Positions 16,301 through 25,478 are shown, counted from the stretch's first letter. The stretch is 64,000 nucleotides of DNA from Rhodobiaceae bacterium UBA7804 (GCA_002480495.1 DLCG01000004.1:1-64000), one strand, 5' to 3'. The notes: generated by a model not told the origin, from the sequence alone. Program-made: numbers and translations.

Positions 16301-17233
16301 CTACTTGTTCTTTTTGAAGGGATTTGTTTTTGAGATGTTGTTTGGCAGAGCCCAGGTGTCAGTTGCCTTCGCCAAATCCTGTCTGTCGAGAATTGAACCG
16401 CCTCGAACGAAACAGCAGAGAAGTGCGTGATAGAGAAGCTGATGGACGTGTCCTATTATTCCACCTGAAATTTCATAGAGGCATGCGGGAACGTCGCCCT
16501 CAAGAAGACCATTTGGTCCGTCCGTCACCTTCTGCTTTGCCATCATCTGGTCGAGGCGGCCAATGAAGCCCATGAACATTTCCCATTCAGCAGCGTTCTG
16601 GATATCAAGCGGATCCAAGGGGGCAGGGCTGATGCACCTGCGGGCCAGCTGGTCATTGTTCGAAAAAAGAACGGATGCCTTCCCGATTCCGCTCAAGACA
16701 AGACAGCAGTCCTTGTTGTTCAATATGCCCTTGAAGAGCTCGGCCACATCCCAACTGACCTTATTTGTCTCGCTACTGATCAGATGATGAACTTCATCTA
16801 TGATCAGAAGTTCAACACCGCATTTGCGGATGAAAGATTGCGTCCGCGCCTGAAGGTGTTGCTGCGTACCTCGTTCAAAGTTAGGGTCGCCAAACGCCTT
16901 CAGAACGTCGGAATAGAAGTTCTTGACCGACAGCTTCGCAGAGAGCTCCACGACCAATACTGGAGTGACGCCAGCGGGGTGCTGTTCGTTCATCACCTTC
17001 TGCATGTAAGCATTGATGATCCGGGACTTTCCGCTCCCGGAGGGAGCAATGAGAGGAAGAGCAAACAGGCTGGTCACATTCAGTTTGTCGGAAGCAGTGA
17101 GGTCTCGTACCGATCTCGCCTTCATGCGTAGAAAGTCAAACCGCTTGAAGACCTCGTTCATCCGCGGATATCGAACGAGGAGCCCATTGAAGCGATCTAG
17201 GCGGGAGAATTGATGATCGTCAATCATTGTCAT
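16301..17233 (-). CDS. tnsC: TnsC/TniB-family AAA+ transposition regulator
   Basis: A 310-residue ATPase with Walker A APSGSGKSRI (near residue 63) and Walker B LLIIDEVHHLIS (near 143). The sensor region SGIGKASVLFSNNDQLARRC follows. The short length and RYPRMNEVF N-terminus resemble TniB-type members. It couples TniQ-marked target DNA to the TnsA/TnsB transposase and confers target immunity. I start at the ATG at 17233, four bases after GAAGGA and inside the last codons of tnsB; an ATG two codons on is equally possible. The overlap implies translational coupling. Confidence 0.86.
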   Translation of the reverse strand: MTMIDDHQFSRLDRFNGLLVRYPRMNEVFKRFDFLRMKARSVRDLTASDKLNVTSLFALPLIAPSGSGKSRIINAYMQKVMNEQHPAGVTPVLVVELSAKLSVKNFYSDVLKAFGDPNFERGTQQHLQARTQSFIRKCGVELLIIDEVHHLISSETNKVSWDVAELFKGILNNKDCCLVLSGIGKASVLFSNNDQLARRCISPAPLDPLDIQNAAEWEMFMGFIGRLDQMMAKQKVTDGPNGLLEGDVPACLYEISGGIIGHVHQLLYHALLCCFVRGGSILDRQDLAKATDTWALPNNISKTNPFKKNK

Positions 17234-19382
17234 TCCATCCTTCGGATTCGTCGATGCGTGCCATGAAGGCATTGGCGTTTTGTACCGTCAGAAGGTTGGA
17301 TGAAGTCTTTGTGTGCTCATGATCGTGATGATTGATCTGTTTTCTGGTCTCCTTTTTCTTCTTCTTGCGGGAAGCTCCGCCGCGCGAATAGCCTTTAGGC
17401 ACTTGTCCATCGTCTGCGCGATTGTCCATGCCTGTCGATACCTCTATTATCGGGGCATTGCCGTCGTGACGGGGTGGCGCGTGGCTGACCTCGACTGTTG
17501 ACGTGGATGATATTTGACTCAAGATTCGAGTGCGGTTGTACTTTTCTATTGCTCCCGCATTCTCGGCGGCCAGGACCATCCTCCTGCGAGCTTTTAGGCG
17601 ATCAGATTCAGAGACGAAAGCTTCCTGATTCTGTTTTGCGTTCTTCTTCAGAACTCTATGAAACCAAAGGGACATACCGTTGCTGTAGTCCTTATGTACA
17701 TTCGGCAGAGCTTGATAGGAATTCGTGCGGGAGTTCCACACTCGAATCTCCGAAATGTCAGCTGGATCAAACTTGATCTTGACCGGAACGCTGTTGGTTG
17801 GTTTCCGTCTTTTCAGGCGCGGAGCCGACGGCAGGAGGTCGGCAAGAAGCTGGGTTACGATTTCGCTATCGTGGAATTCCAGCCCATCCGTCTTTATGCC
17901 GTCCCGAGTCAGGTTGGCATTCTTGACGTAGCCGCAAGCATCGTCGATGCGGGACAGATCGTCGATCATTTCTATCCCATGTATCTTGGTCAGTTGTTCC
18001 CAACGCTTCAGGGGAATGTCATCAATACCTCGATGAGGGCGGTATTGATAAATTTCCAGTATGAATTGGAGAACAAGCTTTTCGAGGGACTCGAGCGTCA
18101 TGCATGCTTGTTTGCGTGGATCGATATCCAGTTCACGCAGCTGCTTCGGTGGCGCCGGAATGCCTCCTGGTAGTTTGTGCAGGAGGCCCTTATTCAGCGT
18201 GTCGAAGAAGCGCTCCACAATGGCTTTGTATTCGGGTGTGCGAACAGGGGCCCATTCAACTCCGATGCCGAGATCGTGCAATGTGTCTTGCATTGAAGCG
18301 CCGACGTTCTCCAGACCGTTGTCCAAGATGAGAAGCTGAGGGCGGCCACAGGCGACATAGGGCTTTCGTATGTCGGGAAACCTATCGGCAACAATTTCTC
18401 GCTTCCATGTCAGGAGATTCTTTATGCAGTTCATGATCGCATAGATGCTGGGGGGTTCGAACGTAATGAATATCCCCAGTATCATTCTCGTGCATACATC
18501 GATGGCAACGAGAAGCGTTGGCCGCCCAAGAACATTGCTTGTGATTGGGTCAACGATAACAAACGAATCCATTTTCGTCGCATCGATCATTACGACGTCA
18601 AGCGGGCGCTTTGCATCCCGGCCGGAGACCGATCCCTTATATCGTCTGCGTGCCGCACGCTCGCCAGATCTCTTTTTTAAGAGATCGTAGTTTTCGCAGC
18701 GCCTGATCCATTGTCGGACCGTTTCATGACTGGGACATACAAGCTCAGCGAAGCGTCCCTGCCTCTTTGCGCGAAAGTTGAGAATTTCGATAACGCGTTC
18801 GAGGCGATCGCGAGTGTCGCCAACGGTTCTTGCAGGATGCTCGTAGTACCAGTGGATGGATTTGAATAGAAGCGTTGCGATCTCCTTTTCAACGCGAACG
18901 TTGGATGAGCGACGTCGTCTCCCCATGATAGCTATCGATCTCAGACCGTTTTCGGATCTGGATCGTATGTCTCGCCTGAGTGTGCCCGCGCTGGGACGCC
19001 AACCCCATGCATCAAGTTCCTTGGGAAGCTTGGCCTCCTTGATGAATGTGTTAAGTGATTTATCGGTGAGAGATACCGGAGACTTGTCGTAGTCAATCAG
19101 CAGCAACTGGCGGATTTTAGCTCGTGCGGAAATTTTCTCGTTAGGGTCTAGGGCTGTATAACGCGTAAGCGTTTGCGCCCTTTTAGGCCAAGGGTCATCA
19201 CGTTTCCAGAACGTGAGTTGGCGTTTTGCGTGTAGAGTTAGAAGGGTATCTTGCGGCATGTGAGAACTCTCGGTTCCAAATTGCTTCTGGAGTACGAGAG
19301 CGCCGTCAGGCATTATTTTCTTGATTTCAAAGGTGCCGTCGACCGTCGAGATAACGTCGCCTACAGAAAGATTGAGTTTCAC
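17220..19382 (-). CDS. tnsB: TnsB/TniA-family DDE transposase
   Basis: A 720-residue integrase-fold transposase. The catalytic triad is visible: D in VVMIDATKMDS (about 264), D in LLILDNGLENVG (about 352) and E in YKAIVERFFDTLNK (about 388), with the usual spacing of about 35 between the last two. An N-terminal DNA-binding region and a Mu-type C-terminal domain flank it; the lysine-rich tail near 690-705 could contact TnsC. TnsB binds the element ends and joins 3' ends to target DNA. I choose GTG at 19382, seven bases after GAGGAG and 20 bp after the tnsA stop. A frame extending to 19493 would run far into tnsA. Confidence 0.9.
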   Translation of the reverse strand: MKLNLSVGDVISTVDGTFEIKKIMPDGALVLQKQFGTESSHMPQDTLLTLHAKRQLTFWKRDDPWPKRAQTLTRYTALDPNEKISARAKIRQLLLIDYDKSPVSLTDKSLNTFIKEAKLPKELDAWGWRPSAGTLRRDIRSRSENGLRSIAIMGRRRRSSNVRVEKEIATLLFKSIHWYYEHPARTVGDTRDRLERVIEILNFRAKRQGRFAELVCPSHETVRQWIRRCENYDLLKKRSGERAARRRYKGSVSGRDAKRPLDVVMIDATKMDSFVIVDPITSNVLGRPTLLVAIDVCTRMILGIFITFEPPSIYAIMNCIKNLLTWKREIVADRFPDIRKPYVACGRPQLLILDNGLENVGASMQDTLHDLGIGVEWAPVRTPEYKAIVERFFDTLNKGLLHKLPGGIPAPPKQLRELDIDPRKQACMTLESLEKLVLQFILEIYQYRPHRGIDDIPLKRWEQLTKIHGIEMIDDLSRIDDACGYVKNANLTRDGIKTDGLEFHDSEIVTQLLADLLPSAPRLKRRKPTNSVPVKIKFDPADISEIRVWNSRTNSYQALPNVHKDYSNGMSLWFHRVLKKNAKQNQEAFVSESDRLKARRRMVLAAENAGAIEKYNRTRILSQISSTSTVEVSHAPPRHDGNAPIIEVSTGMDNRADDGQVPKGYSRGGASRKKKKKETRKQINHHDHEHTKTSSNLLTVQNANAFMARIDESEGWNDND

Positions 19383-19402
19383 AGTGATACTCCTCGAAAC
19401 TT

Positions 19403-20149
19403 TCAGTCGATCGGAACGGGAAAGACGGGCGTGTCCGCGCTCAGGCGTGCGTCGAGATCCAGACCGAAGTGCCGCCGGACAATCATCGCGCATAGCTTCT
19501 TGTGACCAATGACATTACCGCCCAGAATTTCGACCGCACGGCCAAGCGGTATGGTTCCGCTTGGACATCTGTGGAGCTGGTCAATGATTGGAAATACTTC
19601 GTGGTGAAAGAAGCGCGTGCGAGCGTGCCGATGGATTTCCTCCGCATTTGAGCAGCGGGGGTCCTTCTTCAGGTCAGTAAGGTCGAGGATCTGAAATCTG
19701 ATGTTCAGCGACCGATATACGTACGCGGCTTTTTCGAGTTTGACGGCAAGCTTGCCATACACTTCCTTTGTCTTGTCTCTTTTGATCTCGACAACTACTT
19801 CTCGGCCATCGGCATAGAGAACATTGAAATCGGGGAAGTAGATCAGCTTTTCGCCTTCGACGAACATTTCGAGCCGGTGAGGCTGAGCAAGCCAGGTGAC
19901 CACCTCGTGATTGGCTTCGCATTGCTGCATAAAGAGTAATTCGGCTTGGGACTCATATGGCTGCGCACGACCGGTCTTGGTGCTCATAAATTGACCTGTA
20001 GGACGCCGTTTGGTCCCCGTGACGATTGTGCGCAGGGGACCGCCGGTTGTGCTCGTGACGATCCGCGCTTCCCGATTTAGCTTTGCGATATCTGCTTTCA
20101 CCTTTTTGTGGTTGGCGAAGCACGCGAAGTCTCCGATGGCTTTGCTCAA
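19403..20149 (-). CDS. tnsA: TnsA-family transposon endonuclease
   Basis: A 248-residue TnsA-like protein with a restriction-endonuclease fold: ESQAELLFMQ (acid, near residue 70), YFPDFNVLY (D near 103) and VVVEIKRDK (E-x-K near 119). The C-terminal part (about 165-248) resembles the TnsA winged-helix region. TnsA cuts the 5' ends so that the element moves by cut-and-paste. No ATG is available; TTG at 20149 has GGAGA six bases upstream, and TTG at 20173 is an alternative. It is the promoter-proximal gene of the module. Confidence 0.85.
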   Translation of the reverse strand: MSKAIGDFACFANHKKVKADIAKLNREARIVTSTTGGPLRTIVTGTKRRPTGQFMSTKTGRAQPYESQAELLFMQQCEANHEVVTWLAQPHRLEMFVEGEKLIYFPDFNVLYADGREVVVEIKRDKTKEVYGKLAVKLEKAAYVYRSLNIRFQILDLTDLKKDPRCSNAEEIHRHARTRFFHHEVFPIIDQLHRCPSGTIPLGRAVEILGGNVIGHKKLCAMIVRRHFGLDLDARLSADTPVFPVPID

Positions 20150-20235
20150 GAGAATTCTCCAGAAAAAGGACAAGCGAACCCCGTCGCAGTCCTGAATCGG
20201 ACTGCGTCACGAATACTTGTCGTTGAAGATTGGGA

Positions 20236-20302
20236 GCCGGTTGTTACCGGCACGTTTGTCAAAAGGCTGATTAACGCCGGAAGCTGGCTCCGGCGGACAA
20301 AC
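20236..20302. repeat. Nested inverted repeats near tnsA
   Basis: Three structures crowd 67 bp: a hairpin GCCGGT-TGTT-ACCGGC (20236-20251), a hairpin GCCGGA-N7-TCCGGC (20276-20294), and an outer pair GTTTGTC (20254-20260) / GACAAAC (20296-20302) enclosing the second hairpin. The position, about 90-150 bp outside tnsA, fits TnsB-binding sites of a transposon end, but the expected array of direct repeats is not obvious. Confidence 0.4.
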
Positions 20303-20492
20303 TGCGATCAGCAACTATGAGTGGGCTGATGTCATGGTCTGCTTCTCCTGGTTTCGTATGGCGGCGGTCGTCACTTTCTTGTCTTCGCGCGCGGCCACCA
20401 CGTGTTGAAGGCAGACGCCTATATATGTCCTTTTTCCCGCGTTTTGTTTTCGAAAATTAGTTTAGAAGAAAGTAACTGTCGAGTCACTTTTG

Positions 20493-20501
20493 TGATATAG
20501 T
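20493..20501 (+). promoter_or_regulatory. Extended -10 promoter candidate for the recombinase gene
   Basis: TGATATAGT combines a TG extension with a TATAGT -10 hexamer, 30 bp before the small upstream reading frame at 20531. No convincing -35 lies 17 bp upstream, as is common for extended -10 promoters. It overlaps the palindrome TCAC-TTTT-GTGA (20483-20494), a possible operator. Confidence 0.4.
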
Positions 20502-20530
20502 GCTTGGAGCGTTAGCTGCGTGGGGGTGCA

Positions 20531-20638
20531 ATGAACTTCAATCGGCGAAATTCGCCTGAAATTCCGGCTTGGTCATACCGACCGGTCTTCGCGACGTGCA
20601 TGCCATCATCCAAAGCTCAACAACAGGAGAGCTTGTGA
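20531..20638 (+). CDS. Possible 35-residue leader peptide upstream of the recombinase
   Basis: An ATG at 20531 after a GGGGGTG stretch opens a 35-codon frame whose TGA shares its last base with the ATG of the recombinase gene (TGATG at 20636-20640). The arrangement would couple recombinase translation to the leader. The peptide has no recognisable family and could be a chance frame; the exact TGATG junction is the main support. Confidence 0.3.
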   Translation: MNFNRRNSPEIPAWSYRPVFATCMPSSKAQQQESL

Positions 20639-22965
20639 TGGGACCAGATCAGATCCTTGTCCGGATGATCGACGCATTCTTCCGGCAGCGTGCGGCGGCT
20701 CAGTTGTCTGTCGAGGAAGTCGAAGGCCTCCGCTCATATTGTCAGCGCCTTATCGAGGAGCGCCAGGTTCCGCCCAGAAGCGGATCGAGATACGACTGGA
20801 ATGCGATGGCGCATGGTGCGGGGATCGCACCTGCTAGGTTGAAAGCAGCTGGTGCGCGGCTCACCTACGGCTTCGACGCTCTCGAGCGCGAAATCCCCAG
20901 GCTGCCAGAGAAGGAGTACCTGCCGGAGGCAGCATCTGAGACTTCATGTGCCGATGCCCCGGATCAAGGCAAGGCGGTGAGAGCTGCGGTCACATCAGAG
21001 GAGCGCCGGAAGCCCAAGACGCAGCGCCGCAGGCAAAGCAGCGCGAAACAATCAGGAGAAGCCCGCCGAAAGCCCGGCCCGGCGCCGAGGACCGTGGTGG
21101 AGTTTCCGGAGCCGGAACCCGGTGAATGGGAAGACCCGGCCGAGTTTCATGCTGCCTTGCGGCTTCACATGCGCCGTCACGGCGACAGCGCCTGGCATCT
21201 GCACAAGGCGATCACGAAGCCCCGGGATGTCTTCGACAGAAGAACGCTCGTCGCATGGGCACGCGGCGAGAACCTGCCGGCAAATGTCGACAGCCTCGAG
21301 ATGCTGCGCCGGATCGAGCGGCGCTATCGACTGCCGCACGGATACTTCCAGACGAAACTGCAGTGCCGAAAGCGCGCTGTGACCGGGCATCGGAAGCTGC
21401 CCGATATCTCGGCACCGGAGCGGCGGCGCATGGCATGGCATCTGCCTGCCGACTTCGATCGCCGTCCCCGCGAGGAACGCGAGGAGATTGTCGACTGGGT
21501 GAGACGGGTGATCATCACGGGAACGACGGACTATCGGCGCTACCACGCCATGATGATCAGGCAACGCTTCTCAATCCAGTTCACCGGCCTCGACCAGACC
21601 CGGCAGCGGCGGCGATGCCTCGAAACGGCGGTGACGGCAGGGGTTGCGACACCGATCGAAGCACCTGCACAACTCAGGCAGGAAATGTCGGCGCTCATGA
21701 GCTTCAAGATGGCGACACTGACTGCAATCGGGTTCCAGAGGCAGGGGCAATGGGGCGAGGAGACGGCCTCACAGAAGCTCGAGCATCTCGGTCTGATGCT
21801 CGGTGCGCTTGTCGCGCCACCCGACAGCGAAGTCAGGGGGTACGGCATTCCGCTGGAGGACATGACGCTTGCGCTTTTGGTCTTTCCGGCGGTGTGGGAC
21901 TGGTATCTGCGCTGGAGAGAACAGCGCCGCGGCTTCTTTACAAATTGGGAGGTCGACATGTTGCGCACGGCCCTGGCGCTCACCCGCAAGGATACCGGGT
22001 GGATCCGGCAGACGCCGCAGCTCGCATCGGCGCTGCGGCCGGTCGGAGGCCTGGTGTCGGGGCGCGAGGTCACCGAGGTGCAGGCGGATTGGGGTGCCGC
22101 CTGTGACCGTTTGCACAGCTTCGCGGCCGCCCGCGCGAAGGAGATCGAGCGTGTGTCACGCGTCCATCGTGATCCGTTCGAGCCCATCCTTCCGATCCTT
22201 GAAGCCGAGAGCCCACTCGCTGAGTACAGGAAGATCACCGAGGAGATCCTCCGTTACATGCCAGATGAGCGGCGTTACCCGGTTGCGGCCGCAGAAGCCT
22301 TGCGCTCCTTCCTGATGCTGAGGATCGGTCTGCATTCCGGCTTGCGTCAGAAGAACCTGCGCCAGCTCCTGATCTGCAACCGTAGCGAGGTTCCGCTATC
22401 GGAACGACGGCTCACGGAACTCAAGCGAGGTCAGTTGCGATGGAACGGCCGCATGTCAGGTTGGGAGCTGCTCATTCCATCGGCCGCTTTCAAGAACGCG
22501 AACTCTTCCTATTTCGGCAACAAGCCGTTCCAGCTGGTGCTGCCGGATCTCGGCGGATTGTATGAAGCGATAGATGCCTATATCCGCCGTGGCAGGCTGC
22601 GGCTGCTTCATGGTGCGCCGGATCCCGCCACTTTCTTCGTCAAGACCGTGAAGACCAGCTCGGCAAGTGCTGCCTATGACCAGACGACCTTCTATGAGGC
22701 CTGGCGGCTCACAATACAGCGGCATGGCATCTACAATCCCTATACCCGTCGAGGGGCGATCGATGGGTTGCTGCCGCATGGGCCCCACAATGTCCGCGAT
22801 GTGCTCGCGACGCATATTTTGAAGAAGACCGGCTCCTATGAGCAGGCGAGCTACGCCATTCAGGACACGCCCGATATGGTCGCAAAGCACTACGGCCGGT
22901 TCCTGCCGCAGGACAAGGCGGCGCTCGCGGCACAGGTTCTCAACAAGGTCTGGGAGGCGTCATAG
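20638..22965 (+). CDS. Large tyrosine recombinase/site-specific integrase
   Basis: A 775-residue protein with tyrosine-recombinase motifs in its C-terminal third: box I arginine in RIGLHSGLRQKNLRQLL (near 569), HGPHNVRD (His/Arg, near 715) and the nucleophile Tyr in MVAKHYGRFL (near 750). The N-terminal 500 residues are unusually long for a phage integrase and include an Arg/Lys-rich linker (about 120-160). It probably integrates or excises an island-scale element, but no att site could be identified. I start at ATG 20638, which follows AGGAG at 20626-20630; an upstream frame to 20569 lacks a ribosome site. The small gene at 23085 follows on the same strand. Confidence 0.82.
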   Translation: MGPDQILVRMIDAFFRQRAAAQLSVEEVEGLRSYCQRLIEERQVPPRSGSRYDWNAMAHGAGIAPARLKAAGARLTYGFDALEREIPRLPEKEYLPEAASETSCADAPDQGKAVRAAVTSEERRKPKTQRRRQSSAKQSGEARRKPGPAPRTVVEFPEPEPGEWEDPAEFHAALRLHMRRHGDSAWHLHKAITKPRDVFDRRTLVAWARGENLPANVDSLEMLRRIERRYRLPHGYFQTKLQCRKRAVTGHRKLPDISAPERRRMAWHLPADFDRRPREEREEIVDWVRRVIITGTTDYRRYHAMMIRQRFSIQFTGLDQTRQRRRCLETAVTAGVATPIEAPAQLRQEMSALMSFKMATLTAIGFQRQGQWGEETASQKLEHLGLMLGALVAPPDSEVRGYGIPLEDMTLALLVFPAVWDWYLRWREQRRGFFTNWEVDMLRTALALTRKDTGWIRQTPQLASALRPVGGLVSGREVTEVQADWGAACDRLHSFAAARAKEIERVSRVHRDPFEPILPILEAESPLAEYRKITEEILRYMPDERRYPVAAAEALRSFLMLRIGLHSGLRQKNLRQLLICNRSEVPLSERRLTELKRGQLRWNGRMSGWELLIPSAAFKNANSSYFGNKPFQLVLPDLGGLYEAIDAYIRRGRLRLLHGAPDPATFFVKTVKTSSASAAYDQTTFYEAWRLTIQRHGIYNPYTRRGAIDGLLPHGPHNVRDVLATHILKKTGSYEQASYAIQDTPDMVAKHYGRFLPQDKAALAAQVLNKVWEAS

Positions 22966-23084
22966 GCGAGCAGGCAGAGACGGGATGCAGAAGTCCCGGT
23001 CCCTTCCGATATCAACTTGATCGGCAGTGCTGAAACCGCGAAGCTCCATATGCTGCGGGTTCTGCCTCCAATGGGAGATCGGCC

Positions 23085-23519
23085 ATGACAGACCGGAAGA
23101 AGAAATCTGAAAAGCGGTCCTTTACTGGTGATATCGATGCGCAGGCGTCGATCAAGGTGAAGAGGAATGACCGGTCTGTTGCGTTGACGCTGACAAAGTC
23201 CCTGATGAAGAAAATCGGGTTGCGCGGAAATCGGTTGTTCGCTGCCGCAGTCGAACTTGAGCCGGGACGCTCGGTCCTTCTGATGATGGAAGAGCAGGCT
23301 GCGTCAGGGCATCTAAATGTGCTGCGCACCGGAGAGGGCCGGCTTGAGCTTGTTCTCCAAAGCGACGATGAGGCCGAGGTCGACGATCTGACGGAAGCCT
23401 TTCTCACTATCAAACGCGCTCAGCTAGAGAAGGGTGACTTGCGTCTTTCGGGGCCGATGTCGGCCGATGATTGGGCGAGGCATGCGCAGCTTGCCTACAA
23501 CTCCGAGACAAAGACATAG
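23085..23519 (+). CDS. Hypothetical protein downstream of the recombinase
   Basis: I do not recognise this 144-residue protein. It starts with a Lys/Arg-rich segment (DRKKKSEKRSF), has a middle part that could be a small beta-rich domain (SVALTLTKSLMKKIGLRGN), then an acidic stretch (SDDEAEVDDLTEA) and a C-terminal LSGPMSADDWARHAQLAY. A GGGAG ribosome site precedes the ATG. It lies 119 bp after the recombinase gene and may be an accessory DNA-binding or excision factor; that role is inferred only from position. Confidence 0.55.
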   Translation: MTDRKKKSEKRSFTGDIDAQASIKVKRNDRSVALTLTKSLMKKIGLRGNRLFAAAVELEPGRSVLLMMEEQAASGHLNVLRTGEGRLELVLQSDDEAEVDDLTEAFLTIKRAQLEKGDLRLSGPMSADDWARHAQLAYNSETKT

Positions 23520-23956
23520 CAAGCGCGGTCGATGCGTCGGGATAGCGGGGCTGTTTTCCGTCAGTTCGGCTGTGTAGGCCTGCGCGGCAAGAGACAGGCG
23601 CTGACTTTAACTGTCCAGGCTGTTTGGACCGGGTTTTCAGGGTTAAGTTGTTGATACATAACGGTTTGCCCCTCAAACTGGTAAAAGCTGCTTTTTTTGG
23701 GCAAACGCAACAGATTCAATGGGTTGGCAGTTTTCCGGCGTCCCGCCGCGGGCGGCACCGGCAGCAATCGCTCGTGGTGAAGAGAAGCGCGGGTGGGGGT
23801 GGGGTTGGACCTTTGCCGGCCACGATCTGACCAGTTGAACTTGCCCCGACCTCGGACCGCAAATGCCATCAGTTTTAATCAAATTGCATTTGAGACTGAG
23901 ATTTCATCTTAAAGGGATGCTGCCATAACCGATGTCCTGAGATGGGCGAGGGAACT
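23520..23956. other. Non-coding gap with a large inverted repeat
   Basis: No credible gene is present in these 437 bp. The one structure I see is an inverted repeat GTTTGCCC (23664-23671) / GGGCAAAC (23699-23706) with a 27-base spacer that contains a run of seven T. Because the T run is inside the loop it is a poor terminator; a recombinase or regulator site is possible. Confidence 0.45.
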
Positions 23957-25369
23957 ATGGCTATTACGTCTGAACGGGTGAACCGGCGGTCGCTTGAGAA
24001 CTGGATCACAACGCAGGATTGGCTGTTCAAGCTACGGACGCCTTTCTTCCAGCTCGGGTTGGGCTATGTGGGCTGGACGGCTTGGCAGTCGGTCTGGCTC
24101 GCTTTGGCTTCCGCGGCCTTGCCGACATTGGTGGATCTTCTTTGCTGGCGGTGGAGACGGCGCGTAAAGGCAAACATCAAGACGGTCGACGTCAACCGCT
24201 GCGCCTTTGAGCTTGTTTTCTATGTGCCGGCTGTCTATGCGGCCTATCTTCTGCCGCTTGCGGCGGCGAGTTTCGCGCCCGGCTTCGATCATCCGATACT
24301 CATACAATGCATGGCCGCGACGCATCTGGCGATCCTCACGGCATCTCCGGCGCCCAAACTCACCTATGCCTTCCCGTCTATCGCGGTTGCCTTGCTCGGC
24401 TTCACCTTTCCGGCGCTGACGGGCAGTCACGCCATTACGGACGTCGATATTTTGCTGATCGCGGCGCTCGCGGTCGGTGTGCTTCTGATCGTCTATGTCC
24501 ATATTCAGGCCGACCAGGCCCGGTTCCGCGGCGAACTTGAGAACGAGGAACTGATAGAACGGCAGAAGGTCCTGCTCGAAGAGCGCGACAAGGCTCGCGA
24601 ACAGGCGGAAACGGAGAGAGAGCGGGCTGAGGAAGCCAACCGCGTGAAATCCGCCTTCTTCGCCATGATGAGCCACGAAATCCGAACGCCCATGAATGCC
24701 GTGGTGGGATTTTCCGATGTTCTGGCGATTACATCCAAGGACGAAAAGGCAAAGGAGTATGGCGGGTATATTCACGACGCTTCACAGAGCCTTTTGACCC
24801 TGCTGAACGACATCCTCGATTTCTCGAAGATCGAGGCGGAAAAGGTGGAGCTCGAACAGGATCCGCTCGTTTTGCCGGACCTGATTCAGTCGATGACCTT
24901 CTGGCGCGGCAAGGCAATCGAAAAGAACATCACGTTCGAGACCTTCGAAAATGCGCTTCCGCAAGATGTGGTGCTGGCGGATGAGGGGCGTCTGCGGCAG
25001 ATACTCTCGAATCTGATTTCGAATGCGATGAAGTTTACGCCAGAAGGCGGCCGCGTCGAACTTCGGGCGGCGCTTGCCGGGCAGAGTTCAGAAAACCTGT
25101 CTGTACGGTTTGAGGTACGCGACAGCGGGATCGGATTCACGGACGAAGTTGCGGCTCGTCTGTTCCAGCCCTTCGTGCAGGCGGACAACTCTGTTGCAAA
25201 GAATTTCGGCGGCACGGGACTTGGCCTCGCCATTTGCGCAAAGCTGGTCCGGTTGATGGGAGGCAGAATTGGCGCGAAGGGAAAGCCAGGAGAAGGCGCG
25301 ACTTTCTGGTTCGAGATTCCCTTTCCGCGGCATCAGGAGAGAAGAAAGTTTGCGGTGCATGTGGCTTGA
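23957..25369 (+). CDS. Membrane sensor histidine kinase
   Basis: A 470-residue kinase. The N-terminal half has about five or six hydrophobic segments (residues 30-190) and no large periplasmic domain. A coiled coil (about 190-230, rich in Glu/Arg) links to the HisKA domain with H box FFAMMSHEIRTPMNAVVGFS (near 238). The HATPase domain shows the N box LSNLISNAMKFTPEGG, G1 DSGIGF and G2 GGTGLGLAICAKL. The sequence resembles kinase cores of hybrid sensors but has no receiver domain, and no response regulator lies nearby, so it is an orphan. The ATG at 23957 follows GAGGG; an upstream ATG at 23942 lacks a site. What it senses is unknown. Confidence 0.85.
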   Translation: MAITSERVNRRSLENWITTQDWLFKLRTPFFQLGLGYVGWTAWQSVWLALASAALPTLVDLLCWRWRRRVKANIKTVDVNRCAFELVFYVPAVYAAYLLPLAAASFAPGFDHPILIQCMAATHLAILTASPAPKLTYAFPSIAVALLGFTFPALTGSHAITDVDILLIAALAVGVLLIVYVHIQADQARFRGELENEELIERQKVLLEERDKAREQAETERERAEEANRVKSAFFAMMSHEIRTPMNAVVGFSDVLAITSKDEKAKEYGGYIHDASQSLLTLLNDILDFSKIEAEKVELEQDPLVLPDLIQSMTFWRGKAIEKNITFETFENALPQDVVLADEGRLRQILSNLISNAMKFTPEGGRVELRAALAGQSSENLSVRFEVRDSGIGFTDEVAARLFQPFVQADNSVAKNFGGTGLGLAICAKLVRLMGGRIGAKGKPGEGATFWFEIPFPRHQERRKFAVHVA

Positions 25370-25478
25370 AGAAAAATGAGAGCAGGCGAATTCGGGGAGA
25401 CAAGAACAGAGCGGTATGTAGAGAAAAAATTAGACAGCTTATCCGAGTCTCTCAGGTCACAATTTTCTAGGCCATCTT

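Larger units (their letters stand above)
14506..20302 (-). mobile_element. Tn7-like transposition module (tnsA-tnsB-tnsC-tniQ)
   Basis: Four minus-strand genes in the order tnsA, tnsB, tnsC, tniQ with short gaps or overlaps form a complete Tn7-like core: paired TnsA/TnsB strand-cutting enzymes, an AAA+ regulator and a TniQ target-selection protein. Their base composition looks less GC-rich than the catabolic genes to the right. The tnsA-proximal end probably lies within 20.2-20.5 kb, where nested inverted repeats occur; no certain terminal TGT...ACA repeats or target duplication were found, so the boundaries given are only gene-based. No Cas genes or CRISPR array accompany it. Confidence 0.82.
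20150..20530. other. Intergenic region between tnsA and the recombinase gene
   Basis: This divergent region holds the nested inverted repeats at 20236-20302 and a promoter-like element at about 20493-20501. It is a likely location for the tnsA-proximal transposon end. No RNA gene or protein-coding frame with family-like features was seen. Confidence 0.5.
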
